A DNA stretch of 64,000 bases from the NCBI RefSeq assembly GCF_014650435.1, contig NZ_BMUY01000017.1:1-64000 (forward strand). Reading direction: 5' to 3'. The DNA is from Streptomyces tendae (GTDB lineage Bacteria; Actinomycetota; Actinomycetes; Streptomycetales; Streptomycetaceae). The translations under genes and the position numbers were made by a program. Shown piece after piece: positions 31,517 through 40,141 of this stretch. Within the stretch, counting starts at the first letter, position 1. The number at the start of each line of letters is the position of its first letter. The notes under the pieces are model-generated. The model was not told where the DNA came from, did no database searches, and saw only the letters and a program-made list of their open reading frames with translations.

Positions 31517-32795
31517 CTGGGGCGGCAACGTCTCGGCGCGCCCCGCGCGGGAGGTCGCTCCCGCCTCCGTGGACGAACTGGCCGACGCCGTTCGCCGGGC
31601 GGCCGAGGACGGGCTGCGGATCAAGGCGGTCGGCACCGGGCACTCGTTCACCTCGATAGCCGCGACGGACGGTGTGTTGATCCGCCCTCAACTGTTGACG
31701 GGCATCCGCCGTGTCGACCGTGACGCCATGACGGTCACGGTCGAGGCGGGCACCCCGCTCAAGAGGCTCAACATGGCGCTCGCGCGTGAGGGCCTGTCGC
31801 TGACCAACATGGGCGACATCATGGAGCAGACCGTCTCCGGGGCCACCAGCACCGGCACCCACGGCACCGGCCGCGACTCGGCCTCGATTGCCGCCCAGAT
31901 CCGGGGCCTGGAGCTGGTCACGGCGGACGGTTCGGTGCTGACCTGCTCCGCGGACGAGAACCCCGAGGTGTTCGCCGCCGCCCGGATCGGCCTCGGAGCG
32001 CTGGGCGTCGTCACCGCGATCACCTTCGCCGTGGAGCCGGTCTTCCTGCTGACCGCCCGCGAGGAACCGATGCCGTTCGACCGGGTCCTGGCCGACTTCG
32101 ACGCCCTGTGGTCCGAGAACGAGCACTTCGAGTTCTACTGGTTCCCGCACACCAACAGCACCAACACCAAGCGCAACAACCGCAGCGCCGGTCCGGAGCG
32201 GCCGGTGGGCCGGTTCAAGGGCTGGCTGGACGACGAGTTCCTCTCCAACGGCCTCTTCCAGGGGGTCAACTGGGTCGGCCGCGCGGCACCCGCCACCATC
32301 CCGTCGATCGCCCGGATCTCCAGCCGGGCACTCTCCGCGCGGACGTACACGGACACCCCCTACAAGGTCTTCACATCCCCGCGCCGGGTGCGGTTCGTGG
32401 AGATGGAGTACGCCGTTCCGCGCGGGGCCGTCGTCGAGGCGCTGCGCGAACTGCGGGCGATGGTCGAACGGTCACGGCTGCGGATCAGCTTCCCGGTCGA
32501 GGTGCGCACGGCCCCGGCCGACGACATCACGCTGTCCACCGCGTCGGGCCGCGACAGCGCGTACATCGCCGTGCACATGTTCCGGGGGACGCCCTACCAG
32601 GCGTACTTCACCGCCGCCGAACGCATCTTCACGGCGCACGAGGGCCGGCCGCACTGGGGCAAGGTGCACACCCGGGACGCCGAGTACCTCTCCCGGGTGT
32701 ACCCGCGCTTCGGCGAGTTCACGGCGCTGCGGGACCGTCTTGACCCGGAGCGCCGGTTCCAGAACGACTACTTGCGCCGGGTTCTGGGGCCGTAG
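31458..32795 (+). CDS. FAD-binding D-arabinono-1,4-lactone oxidase family protein (445 aa)
   Basis: A VAO-type flavoprotein: a PCMH FAD domain in the first 190 residues with IKAVGTGHSFTSIAATDG, whose His is the usual covalent FAD attachment residue, and SGATSTGTHGTGRDSASIAA, then the ALO domain with YWFPHTNSTNTKRNN and the family's ending RPHWGKVHT. Relatives oxidise arabinono-, gulono- or galactono-lactones or alditols using O2 and make H2O2. The exact substrate is uncertain. Translation is predicted from a rare TTG at 31458 with GGGAGGG seven bases ahead, inside the end of the MFS gene. The 3' end overlaps the convergent membrane-protein gene by 77 bases. Confidence 0.85.
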   Translation: MSSTRTANGRTSGRNGTWRNWGGNVSARPAREVAPASVDELADAVRRAAEDGLRIKAVGTGHSFTSIAATDGVLIRPQLLTGIRRVDRDAMTVTVEAGTPLKRLNMALAREGLSLTNMGDIMEQTVSGATSTGTHGTGRDSASIAAQIRGLELVTADGSVLTCSADENPEVFAAARIGLGALGVVTAITFAVEPVFLLTAREEPMPFDRVLADFDALWSENEHFEFYWFPHTNSTNTKRNNRSAGPERPVGRFKGWLDDEFLSNGLFQGVNWVGRAAPATIPSIARISSRALSARTYTDTPYKVFTSPRRVRFVEMEYAVPRGAVVEALRELRAMVERSRLRISFPVEVRTAPADDITLSTASGRDSAYIAVHMFRGTPYQAYFTAAERIFTAHEGRPHWGKVHTRDAEYLSRVYPRFGEFTALRDRLDPERRFQNDYLRRVLGP

Positions 32796-33600
32796 CCGAG
32801 GCGTCCGGGTCGGGCGCCTCGGTGCCGCCGGTGCCCTCGTCGCCGGTGGCGTCCGGGGTGGGCGTCGGGCTGGCCGCCGTACCGCCGTCCTCCGCGGAGC
32901 CGCCGCCCTTCGACGGGCTCTCACCGGTGCCGTCCGGGCTCGCGGAGGGGGTGGAGGCCGGGGCGTCGTTCCCCGTACCGGGGTCCTTCTCTTCGCCCGA
33001 GCCGCCGGAGCCACCCGAGTCGCGGCCGTGCTGCCCGTCCTCGGAGCCGTCTGAGCCGCCGGAACCGCCCGACTCCCCCGAATCGGCCGCCGACTTGCCG
33101 TGACCGGTGAAGGCGCTGCCGACGGTGGTGCTGTGGCCGCCGCTCAGGTTCTGGCCGGAGGCGACCTCGTACACGGTGATCCCGGCCATGGTGACGCCGA
33201 AGACCAGGGCCGCCGCGACCAGCGGGCGGCGCCAGCCCTTGGCCCGCGCGCGGTAGACGGTCCCCTCGGTGAAATCGCCCGAGGCCGGGGGCGGCACGGC
33301 CGCCGCGACCGACGCGGTCCGCCCGCCGGTCCGCACCGTGGCGACGGTGCGCTTCACCCGGATCTGCTCCCCGGTGCGCTTGAAGAAGTGCTGCAGCACC
33401 GAGCCCCCGCAGGTGGCGACGACACTGATCAGACCGGCGCCGGCGATCGTGCCGTAGACACCGAAGGAGGAGGCGAGTTTGGCGGCCACCACCGCGGCCA
33501 GGGCGCTGCCCGCGACCTGGGGCACGCTCAGGTCGATGCGCCTGGACTCCCCCTTCGAACGCACGTCTGCCTCGCCTGCGTCATCGGACCTTTCGCGCAT
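32719..33600 (-). CDS. Membrane protein with Gly/Ser/Pro-rich tail, hypothetical (293 aa)
   Basis: No known family. Two hydrophobic regions are present: residues about 27-65 (AGSALAAVVAAKLASSFGVY and GTIAGAGLISVVAT) and about 127-147 (PLVAAALVFGVTMAGITVYE). From residue 150 on the protein is low-complexity Gly/Ser/Asp/Pro sequence (SGESGGSGGSDGSEDG and similar), probably an unstructured extracytoplasmic tail. An AAGG-type ribosome site precedes the ATG. The 3' end overlaps the convergent oxidase gene by 77 bases; the last 25 or so residues are therefore constrained by the other strand, and this tail may be an extension after loss of an earlier stop. Confidence 0.65.
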   Translation of the reverse strand: MRERSDDAGEADVRSKGESRRIDLSVPQVAGSALAAVVAAKLASSFGVYGTIAGAGLISVVATCGGSVLQHFFKRTGEQIRVKRTVATVRTGGRTASVAAAVPPPASGDFTEGTVYRARAKGWRRPLVAAALVFGVTMAGITVYEVASGQNLSGGHSTTVGSAFTGHGKSAADSGESGGSGGSDGSEDGQHGRDSGGSGGSGEEKDPGTGNDAPASTPSASPDGTGESPSKGGGSAEDGGTAASPTPTPDATGDEGTGGTEAPDPDASATAPEPGASSRSGTGAPGQDGPAAP

Positions 33601-34072
33601 TGTCGGACCTTGCCTGCCTTTCCCATACGGGATCGATCAACTGCACGAGAAAGGGACGTGCGGCCGAAACCATTAGTTCCGTTTCTGGTGATTGCGTGAA
33701 GTACGCCACGTCCAAGATCGCGGAAATCGCGCCAGGGACGGCCAAGCGTCACCTCTTGCCAGAAGTTGGGCGGCGTGCCAATCCACGCACGTGGCCCGAA
33801 TGGAGTACTGTTGCGAGCCCTGGAGCCGGTCTCCCGACAGGGGGTCCGGCACCTTGAAGGACCGCCGGGAGGGGGCTAGTTGCACAGGGTGACGGAGTTG
33901 GTCACTTAGCGTTGCGAATAGGTAACCGTGCCATAACGGCGATCCAGGGCCCGCGCCCGACACGCCGGGCAACTCGGCAAGGTTGTGGCAGGCTGCACCC
34001 GGGCAGGCCACACTCGACAGAGCGGAAGCAGCGACGCACGTGACGTCGGCAGGCACCACCCGGGAGGTCCCC
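33601..34072. promoter_or_regulatory. Divergent intergenic region upstream of sepH
   Basis: No gene is supported. It holds the promoters of the minus-strand membrane protein and of sepH. Less GC-rich patches occur near 33640-33720 and 33905-33935 (TTGCGAATAGGTAACC, TGCCATAACGG), but I cannot assign -35/-10 pairs with confidence. Confidence 0.4.
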
Positions 34073-35131
34073 ATGCCCGAACTGCGTGTCGTGGCCGTCT
34101 CGAATGACGGCACACGGCTGGTGCTGAAGGCTGCGGACAGCACGGAGTACACGCTTCCGATCGATGAGCGGCTCCGGGCCGCCGTGCGCGGCGACCGTCC
34201 GCGCCTCGGCCAGATCGAGATCGAGGTGGAGAGCCATCTCCGCCCCCGCGACATCCAGGCACGTATACGGGCCGGCGCGACCGCGGAAGAGGTCGCCCAG
34301 ATGGCCGGCATCCCCGTCGATCGCGTACGGCGCTTCGAGGGCCCCGTGCTGGCCGAGCGCGCCTTCATGGCGGAGCGGGCCCGCAAGACCCCCGTCCGCC
34401 GCCCCGGCGAGAACTCCGGGCCGCCCCTCGGCGAGGCCGTCCAGGAGCGGCTGCTGCTGCGCGGCGCCGACAAGGACACCGTCCAGTGGGACTCCTGGCG
34501 CCGCGACGACGGCACCTGGGAAGTCCTGCTGGTCTACCTGGTCGCGGGCGAACCGCACTCGGCGAGCTGGACGTACGACCCACCCCGGCGGCTCGTCCAG
34601 GCCGTCGACGCGGAGGCGCGCGCGCTGATCGGCGAGTCCGACGACCTCGCCGCACCCGAGCCCAGCTTCCCGTTCGTGCCGCGCATCGCCCGGCTGCCCC
34701 GCGACCGGCCGCTGGACCGCACCCTGGACCGGGAGCAGCGGGAGCGGCCGAGTCTGCCCCCGCCGCCTGTCGAGCCGGCCGAGGACACCGCGGCCACCGC
34801 CTCGGCGGAGCGGGAACGCGACTCGCTCACCAGCCTGTTGGAGGCGGTGCCGAGCTTCCGCGGCGACCTGGTGGTGCCCGAGCGTGCTCCGGAGCCGGTG
34901 GAGGAGCCCGTCGAGGAACCCGAGGTGGAGGAGCCCCCCGCCCCCGCGGCGTCGGCCGGCTCCGCCTACGCCGACGTGCTCATGCCGCGCTCGGTGGCCA
35001 GCCACCGCGACCGTCTCACCGGTTCCACCGACCGCCAGGCCGAGGCCGACGGCGTCCGGCCGGGCCGCCGCGCGGCGGTGCCGAGCTGGGACGAGATCGT
35101 GTTCGGAACGCGGCGCAAGAAGCAGGACTAG
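34073..35131 (+). CDS. sepH: Cell-division protein SepH, FtsZ assembly regulator (352 aa)
   Basis: SepH binds FtsZ, stimulates filament assembly and is needed for sporulation septation in Streptomyces. The DUF3071 N-terminal domain opens MPELRVVAVSNDGTRLVLKA and contains the helix-turn-helix that contacts FtsZ (RPRDIQARIRAGATAEEVAQ, MAGIPVDRVRRFEGPVLAER, about residues 57-97), then WEVLLVYLVAGEPHSASWTY. The middle is Pro/Glu-rich and disordered (EEPVEEPEVEEPPAPAA). The C-terminus carries the short conserved SWDEIVFGTRRKKQ, also required in vivo in known homologues. CGGGAGG precedes the ATG. A strong terminator follows, so it is monocistronic. Confidence 0.93.
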   Translation: MPELRVVAVSNDGTRLVLKAADSTEYTLPIDERLRAAVRGDRPRLGQIEIEVESHLRPRDIQARIRAGATAEEVAQMAGIPVDRVRRFEGPVLAERAFMAERARKTPVRRPGENSGPPLGEAVQERLLLRGADKDTVQWDSWRRDDGTWEVLLVYLVAGEPHSASWTYDPPRRLVQAVDAEARALIGESDDLAAPEPSFPFVPRIARLPRDRPLDRTLDREQRERPSLPPPPVEPAEDTAATASAERERDSLTSLLEAVPSFRGDLVVPERAPEPVEEPVEEPEVEEPPAPAASAGSAYADVLMPRSVASHRDRLTGSTDRQAEADGVRPGRRAAVPSWDEIVFGTRRKKQD

Positions 35132-35160
35132 CGCGTCCTCGCCGGACAACGTGCACGAGG

Positions 35161-35192
35161 CCGGGGCCGCACCCGCGTGGGTGCGGCCCCGG
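35161..35192 (+). terminator. Terminator hairpin after sepH
   Basis: Arms 35161-35174 and 35179-35192 form a perfect 14-bp stem with a four-base loop GCGT. Confidence 0.85.
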
Positions 35193-35221
35193 TCTCTGTC
35201 CCAACTGCGGGCCCGGCCTCT

Positions 35222-35279
35222 GCTCCTACTGCGGGTTCGGCCCCACCGCTGCCCCTACTGCGGGTCCGGCCCCACCGCG
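35222..35279. repeat. 29-bp tandem duplication across the sulfurtransferase stop codon
   Basis: Copies at 35222-35250 and 35251-35279 differ at a few positions, and a degenerate third copy lies just before 35222. Each copy carries the CTA that reads as TAG on the minus strand, so the stop codon itself is duplicated. Confidence 0.75.
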
Positions 35280-36106
35280 ACGGGGCGGGCCGGGTCCGAC
35301 GACCACTCGGACCACGAACCCACGTACAGCTCCGCCGGAATACCCGCCACCGCCAGCGCGAGCACCTCGTGGGCACCCGACACGCCCGAGCCGCAGTACA
35401 CGCCGACCGCGCCGTTCTCCGTGGCGCCCAGGGTGTTGAAGCGTGCCCGGAGTTCTTCCGCGGGCAGGAAGCGCCCGTCCGGGGCGACGTTGTCGGTCGT
35501 GGGGGCGGACAGCGCTCCCGGGATGTGGCCGCCGACCGGATCGATCGGTTCCACCTCGCCCCGGTAGCGCTCCCCCGCGCGCGCGTCGAGCAGCACTCCG
35601 GACCGGGCCAGCGCGGCGGCCCCGTCCGCGTCCAGCAGGCCCGGCGCACCCGGTACCGGTGTGAAGTCGCCCTCCTCGGGCGTCGGGACGTCCGTCGACA
35701 GCGGCGCCTGCCAGGACGGCAACCCGCCGTCGAGGACCCGCACGTTCGGGTGACCCGTCCAGCGCAGCAGCCACCAGGCGCGGGCCGCCGCCCACCCCTG
35801 TCCGCCGTCGTAGACGACGACCGGCCGCCCCTGCGACACGCCCGCCCGGCGCATCGCCGCGCCGAACTCGGCGACGTCGGGCAGCGGGTGCCGGCCGTTC
35901 GCACCCGGCGCCGAGGCCAGCTCCCTGTCCAGGTCGACGTAGACGGCGCCGGGAAGGTGCCCCGACGCGTACTCGGCGCGGCCGTCGAACGGCGGGGCCC
36001 CGGCCGCCCTCGCCGTGCTCAGTTGCCAGCGGACGTCCAGCAGGACGGGCGGGTTGGCGCCCGCCAGTTCGTCGACGAGTGCGGATGCGGAGATGATGGC
36101 GTTCAT
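35255..36106 (-). CDS. Sulfurtransferase, two-rhodanese-domain (thiosulfate/3-mercaptopyruvate type; 283 aa)
   Basis: It transfers sulfane sulfur from thiosulfate or 3-mercaptopyruvate to an acceptor. The N-terminal inactive rhodanese domain (residues 5-130) contains VLLDVRWQL and ASGHLPGAVYVDLDRELA. The catalytic domain (about 150-280) has VLLDARAGERYRGEVEPIDP, GGHIPGALSAPT and the loop YCGSGVSGAHEVLA with the active Cys near residue 238. CGSGVS is closer to mercaptopyruvate sulfurtransferase than to rhodanese CRKGVT, so that is the likelier donor. The ATG at 36106 has GGATGGGG ahead. The 3' end was tandemly duplicated. Confidence 0.88.
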   Translation of the reverse strand: MNAIISASALVDELAGANPPVLLDVRWQLSTARAAGAPPFDGRAEYASGHLPGAVYVDLDRELASAPGANGRHPLPDVAEFGAAMRRAGVSQGRPVVVYDGGQGWAAARAWWLLRWTGHPNVRVLDGGLPSWQAPLSTDVPTPEEGDFTPVPGAPGLLDADGAAALARSGVLLDARAGERYRGEVEPIDPVGGHIPGALSAPTTDNVAPDGRFLPAEELRARFNTLGATENGAVGVYCGSGVSGAHEVLALAVAGIPAELYVGSWSEWSSDPARPVAVGPDPQ

Positions 36107-36347
36107 GGCCCCATCCTGGCGTACCGAGTGGCCGAGGCGTCGATGTCGGGCTACTCTGCCCGCCGGACAGTACCGATCACGAGGCGTACGGGTTCGGGCA
36201 CATGCTGTACTGCCCGGGCAGGCGGGCTGCCCCACGAGCGCGAGCTCGCCCGAACCACGCACCGGAACCCGGTGCCGGTGTCGGTGCCGAGGCCCGTCGG
36301 AGCGGAAGCGGACGCACGGCCCGCGGAGGGCCGAGAAGAGGGTGACG

Positions 36348-37151
36348 ATGACCGACGCACGGGGATCGGACAGCCGGATCGGCGAGACGAACGCCCGGCG
36401 CGCGCCCGGCACACCCTGCTGGGTGAGTCTGATGGTGCACGGACCGGCCGCCACCCACGACTTCTACGGTGCCCTGTTCGGCTGGGAGTTCCGGCCGGGG
36501 CCCCAGCAACTGGGCCCGTACGCGCGGGCCCTGCTCGACGGGCGCGAGGTGGCCGGTATCGGCCAGTTGCCGCCCGACCGGCAACTGCCCACCGCCTGGA
36601 CGCCGTACTTCGCCTCCAACGACGTCAACCGCACGGCCGAGACGGTGCGCCTGTGCGGTGGCACGGTCGGCGTCGGGCCGCTGGACGCGGGCGAGGCGGG
36701 CCGCATGGCCCTCGGCTCCGACCCCGCGGGCGCCGTCTTCGGCATCTGGCAGGCGGCCGCGCACCTGGGCACGGCCGTCACGGGCGTGCCCGGCACGCCG
36801 GCCTGGAACGAACTGCTGACCTACGAGACGGCGAGCGTCGCCAAGTTCTACGAGACGGTCTTCGGCTTCGAGCTGGTTCCGGAGACCTCCACCGACCGCG
36901 ACCACGTCACCCTGCGCCTCGCCGGCCGGCCGGTCGCCGGCATCCACGGCGTCGGCGACACCCTGCCGCGCGACCGGGGCCCGCACTGGATGACGTACTT
37001 CGAGGTGGCCGACACGGACGAGTCCGTGCAGCGCCTCGTCGACCTGGGCGGGCACGTCCTCGACCCGGCCCGGGACACGCCCCACGGCCGAGCGGCGACG
37101 GTCGCGGATCCGGAGGGCGCGCGGTTCACGCTGCTGCACGCGGAGCGGTGA
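36348..37151 (+). CDS. VOC-superfamily protein with two glyoxalase-like modules (267 aa)
   Basis: Two consecutive vicinal-oxygen-chelate domains. The first opens PCWVSLMVHGPAATHDFYGA and LFGWEFRPG, the second PAWNELLTYETASVAKFYET and VFGFELVPE. Each ends in the typical beta strand before an acidic ligand (AVFGIWQAA, ARFTLLHAE). Similar Streptomyces proteins are annotated as glyoxalase/bleomycin-resistance-like or hydroxylase-like, and no substrate is assured. The ATG at 36348 has GAAGAGGG ahead; a GTG two codons earlier is possible. A strong hairpin lies downstream between this gene and the convergent aldolase. Confidence 0.8.
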   Translation: MTDARGSDSRIGETNARRAPGTPCWVSLMVHGPAATHDFYGALFGWEFRPGPQQLGPYARALLDGREVAGIGQLPPDRQLPTAWTPYFASNDVNRTAETVRLCGGTVGVGPLDAGEAGRMALGSDPAGAVFGIWQAAAHLGTAVTGVPGTPAWNELLTYETASVAKFYETVFGFELVPETSTDRDHVTLRLAGRPVAGIHGVGDTLPRDRGPHWMTYFEVADTDESVQRLVDLGGHVLDPARDTPHGRAATVADPEGARFTLLHAER

Positions 37152-37163
37152 CGCGGGACTGAG

Positions 37164-37205
37164 GCACTGAGGGCGGCCGGTACGCGTACCGGGCGCCCTC
37201 AGTGC
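37164..37205. terminator. Bidirectional terminator between VOC and aldolase genes
   Basis: Arms 37164-37182 and 37187-37205 pair over 19 bases with one mismatch and a CGCG loop; the right arm ends four bases before the aldolase stop. Confidence 0.8.
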
Positions 37206-37208
37206 CGC

Positions 37209-38057
37209 TCAGCCGCCGACCACACCGAGCAGGACGCGTACCGTCTCCGCCATCGCTTCCCGGCCCCGGGCGACGTAGGGGCGGGGGTCGGTCAGGTCGG
37301 GGCGCGCCGCCAGCGTCTCGCGGACCGCGCCGGTGAAGGCGATGTTGAGGGCTGTACCGACGTTGATCTTCACGATGCCCGCCCGGACGGCTCGCCGCAG
37401 TTCGTCGTCCCCGACACCCGACGAACCGTGCAGTACCAGGGGGACGGGCACGGCCTCCCGCAGTCGCCCGATCAGCGCGTGGTCCAGGGACGCGGAGCGT
37501 TCGGTCATCGCGTGGCTGCTGCCGACGGCGACGGCCAGCGCGTCCACGCCGGTGTCCGCCACATAGCGCGCGGCCTCCTCCGGGTCGGTGCGCACCCCGG
37601 CCGCGTGGGCGCTCGCGGGGGCGTCGGGTTTGCCGCCCACGTACCCGAGTTCGGCCTCCAGCCACAGGCCCGCGCCGTGGGCCCACTGCGCGGCGGCGCG
37701 GGTGGCGGCCAGGTTCTCGGCGTAGGGCTGTGCCCCGGCGTCGAACATCGCGGAGGAGAACCCCGCGTCGGCTGCCGTGCGCAGCAGTCCCATGTCCGTC
37801 ACATGGTCCAGGTGCAGTGCGACGTCGACGTCACCGGCCTTGGCGACCTCGGCCGCGGCCCGTGCGATCGGCTCGACCCGGCCGCCGTGGAACCGCACGG
37901 CGTTCTCGCTGATCTGCAGGATCACCGGGGCGCCCGCGGCGGCGGCACCGGAGGTGATCGCCTCGGCGTGTTCCAGTGTGATGACGTTGAACGCCGCGAC
38001 GGCCCGGCCGGCGGCCGTGGCCGCCGAGACGAGTTCGCGCGTGGGGACCAGGGGCAT
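37209..38057 (-). CDS. Class II fructose/tagatose-bisphosphate aldolase family protein, GatY/KbaY-like (282 aa)
   Basis: A zinc-dependent aldolase. The first metal-site block is VALHLDHVTDMGLL, the second AVAVGSSHAMTER and the third PLVLHGSSGVGDDELRRAV, ending with KINVGTALNIAFT for phosphate binding. GatY/KbaY enzymes split tagatose-1,6-bisphosphate into DHAP and glyceraldehyde-3-phosphate; close relatives use fructose-1,6-bisphosphate. Its place at the end of an operon with GatZ-like and AgaS-like genes favours tagatose-1,6-bisphosphate. A GAGGGGG ribosome site lies before the ATG. It is separated by 107 bases from the EamA gene, so a promoter of its own is possible. Confidence 0.87.
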   Translation of the reverse strand: MPLVPTRELVSAATAAGRAVAAFNVITLEHAEAITSGAAAAGAPVILQISENAVRFHGGRVEPIARAAAEVAKAGDVDVALHLDHVTDMGLLRTAADAGFSSAMFDAGAQPYAENLAATRAAAQWAHGAGLWLEAELGYVGGKPDAPASAHAAGVRTDPEEAARYVADTGVDALAVAVGSSHAMTERSASLDHALIGRLREAVPVPLVLHGSSGVGDDELRRAVRAGIVKINVGTALNIAFTGAVRETLAARPDLTDPRPYVARGREAMAETVRVLLGVVGG

Positions 38058-38164
38058 GGGGGTGTTCCCCCTCGCTTTCGTGTTGCTTCGACGGGCGGTC
38101 GGTCCGGCCGGTACGGGGCGGTCGCCGCCCCGCACGGCCGGTACGGGTGGATGGGTGTGCGGGG

Positions 38165-39103
38165 CTACCGGCCGACAGGGCTCACGTCGTTGTCCGCCGC
38201 TCCCGGTGCGACGGAACTCTCGCCGCTCTTCTCGTCGCTGTAGACCATCAGGGTCGAGCCCGCGAGGGCCAGCACGATGCCCAGGGTGCCCCACACGCTG
38301 GGCAGCGTCTGGTAGACCGCCAGGGACAGCACGATGGTCAGGACCGGGGCGAGTGCGTTGGTGACGGGGGCGACGACCGTGGCCTTGCCCCGGCTGAACG
38401 CCATGACCAGGAACAGTGCGCCGACCGCGTTGAGGACCTGGGTCACGGCGGTGAGCGCCGGTGCCTGCCAGGGGGCCCCGTCCGGGAGACCGCCCATGAG
38501 CGCGAACGCCACGGGCACCAGCAGGAGTCCGCTGATGGTCATCCACCCGAAGGTGGTCGCGTCGTTGACGCCGACGAGGGCGGCCTTGCGCATGCAGAAC
38601 GCCTGCACGCCCCAGGCGACGCAGACCAGGATGGCGATCAGCAGCCACGGGCCGTGCGAGTCCGAGTCGTCCGAGCCGCTGGGAATGCTGAGCAGCACGA
38701 TCGCCACCAGCGCCGCGACCACGCCCACGACGGCGAGCCGGGTGATCCGCTCTCGCAGCAGCACCGTCGCCATGAGCACGGTGATCACCGGGGAGAGCGA
38801 CACCAGGGGGAAGATCAGGTACGCGGGGCCGTCGGAGAGCGCCTGGAACAGCAGCAGTTGTCCGCCGGCCCCGGTCAGTCCCGCGATCAGTCCGTACATC
38901 GCGGCGACCGGGCGTCGGTCGAAGCTGTTGCCGCGCATCGCGAAGAAGGCGGGGATGAGCATCGTGAAGGCCCAGATGATGTAGATCATCTCGTTGGGGT
39001 AGCCGTACCTGCTGTTCGGCTCGCTGGAGAAGGCGCCCCACACACCCCAGAACAGGACCAGCAGCGACGCGTACAGGATCCAGCTTCTTGTGCCGTTCTT
39101 CAT
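38165..39103 (-). CDS. EamA/DMT-superfamily transporter (312 aa)
   Basis: Ten membrane spans in two EamA repeats: first LYASLLVLFWGVWGAFSSEP to about residue 140, second from LLIAILVCVAWGVQAFCMRK to LAVYQTLPSVWGTLGIVLAL. The stretch LVSLSPVITVLMATVLLRER is typical of drug/metabolite transporters, many of which are exporters. In a sugar-catabolic operon with no PTS or ABC importer it may be the uptake or exchange component, but that is inference. The start overlaps the kinase stop (ATGA), so it is translationally coupled to it. Confidence 0.85.
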   Translation of the reverse strand: MKNGTRSWILYASLLVLFWGVWGAFSSEPNSRYGYPNEMIYIIWAFTMLIPAFFAMRGNSFDRRPVAAMYGLIAGLTGAGGQLLLFQALSDGPAYLIFPLVSLSPVITVLMATVLLRERITRLAVVGVVAALVAIVLLSIPSGSDDSDSHGPWLLIAILVCVAWGVQAFCMRKAALVGVNDATTFGWMTISGLLLVPVAFALMGGLPDGAPWQAPALTAVTQVLNAVGALFLVMAFSRGKATVVAPVTNALAPVLTIVLSLAVYQTLPSVWGTLGIVLALAGSTLMVYSDEKSGESSVAPGAADNDVSPVGR

Positions 39104-40092
39104 TGTTCGTCCTCTCCTGAGGCAGGGGCCCCGGAGGTCCCGCGCAGCACGTCGAGCGCCGGCCGGTCGAGCGGGGTTCCGGCGAGTTTCGCCGCGTACA
39201 GGGCGGCGCCCACGACGGGTTCGTACAGGGGGTGCCGCAACTCGTAACCGGTGAAGCGGCTGTTCAGCCCGGTGGTGAACGCCTCCAGGACCGGGGCGGC
39301 GCCGAAGGTGCCGCCCGAGTAGGAGACGGGCACGGTGTCGTCCGGGCCGAACTCCAGGCGTTCGCGGGTGACGTCCACGAGGAGGGCGAGTTCGCGGCCG
39401 GCCTCGGCGAGGATCGACGCGGCGGTCTCGTCGCCCAGTGCGGCCGACTCGGCCACCGAGCGGCTGAGTGCGGCGATCCGGCCCCGGTCGCCCTGCCACC
39501 GGTTGTGGACGACGTCGATCACGTCGAGGTCGGACCCGAGGTCGAGCCGGCTGCGGAACACCCCGGCCAGGGGGCCTTCGGGGAGCCGTCCGTCGCTCAT
39601 CCGGGAGAAGGCGTTGAGGCCGCGGACCGCGATCCAGTACGCCGATCCCTCGTCGCCGAACGTCTCGCTCCAGCCGCCGATGCGTACGCCCCGGCCGAGC
39701 CGCTCGCCGTACGTCATCGAGCCGGTGCCGCTGATGACGTTGACGCCGTCGACCGCGCCCAGCGATCCCGCCCAGCCGCAGACCATGTCGTTGTCGCAGG
39801 CGTAGCGGTCGTGCCCGAGCACCGCTCGCGGTGTGGCGTCCAGGACGGGCACGTCGTGGGCCACCTCCCCGTAGCCGGGCAGGCCGAAGAAGGCGTACTC
39901 GATGTCGGCCGGGGCCAGTTCGGCCGCGGCGCAGACGGCGTCGACACCTTCCTTCAGAACACGTCCGACCAGCTCGATACCGTGGGAGAAGTAGTACGAA
40001 CTCGCCGCCTGGGCGCGCGCCACCACTCGTCCGGACCGGTCGACCAGGCAGAAGGCGGTTTTCGTACCGCCGCCGTCGACACCCAGGAACAT
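39100..40092 (-). CDS. BadF/BadG/BcrA/BcrD-type ATPase, probable amino-sugar kinase (330 aa)
   Basis: An actin-fold kinase of the N-acetylglucosamine-kinase-like group. It opens MFLGVDGGGTKTAFCLVDRS (phosphate 1), has ACDNDMVCGWAG with the catalytic Asp near residue 100, NVISGTGSMTYG (phosphate 2), WSETFGDEGSAYWIAVRGLN and the adenosine loop VPVSYSGGTFGAAPVL. It would phosphorylate a hexose or amino sugar at O6 (or O1) with ATP. In this operon N-acetylgalactosamine or galactosamine is the likely substrate, N-acetylglucosamine the alternative. GGAGG precedes the ATG, 49 bases after the SIS isomerase gene, and the stop overlaps the EamA start. Confidence 0.85.
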   Translation of the reverse strand: MFLGVDGGGTKTAFCLVDRSGRVVARAQAASSYYFSHGIELVGRVLKEGVDAVCAAAELAPADIEYAFFGLPGYGEVAHDVPVLDATPRAVLGHDRYACDNDMVCGWAGSLGAVDGVNVISGTGSMTYGERLGRGVRIGGWSETFGDEGSAYWIAVRGLNAFSRMSDGRLPEGPLAGVFRSRLDLGSDLDVIDVVHNRWQGDRGRIAALSRSVAESAALGDETAASILAEAGRELALLVDVTRERLEFGPDDTVPVSYSGGTFGAAPVLEAFTTGLNSRFTGYELRHPLYEPVVGAALYAAKLAGTPLDRPALDVLRGTSGAPASGEDEQ

Positions 40093-40141
40093 CGTCGTAC
40101 CTCCGTCCGGCGCCCTCGAGCCGCGCCGTCGCCGTCTTCGA

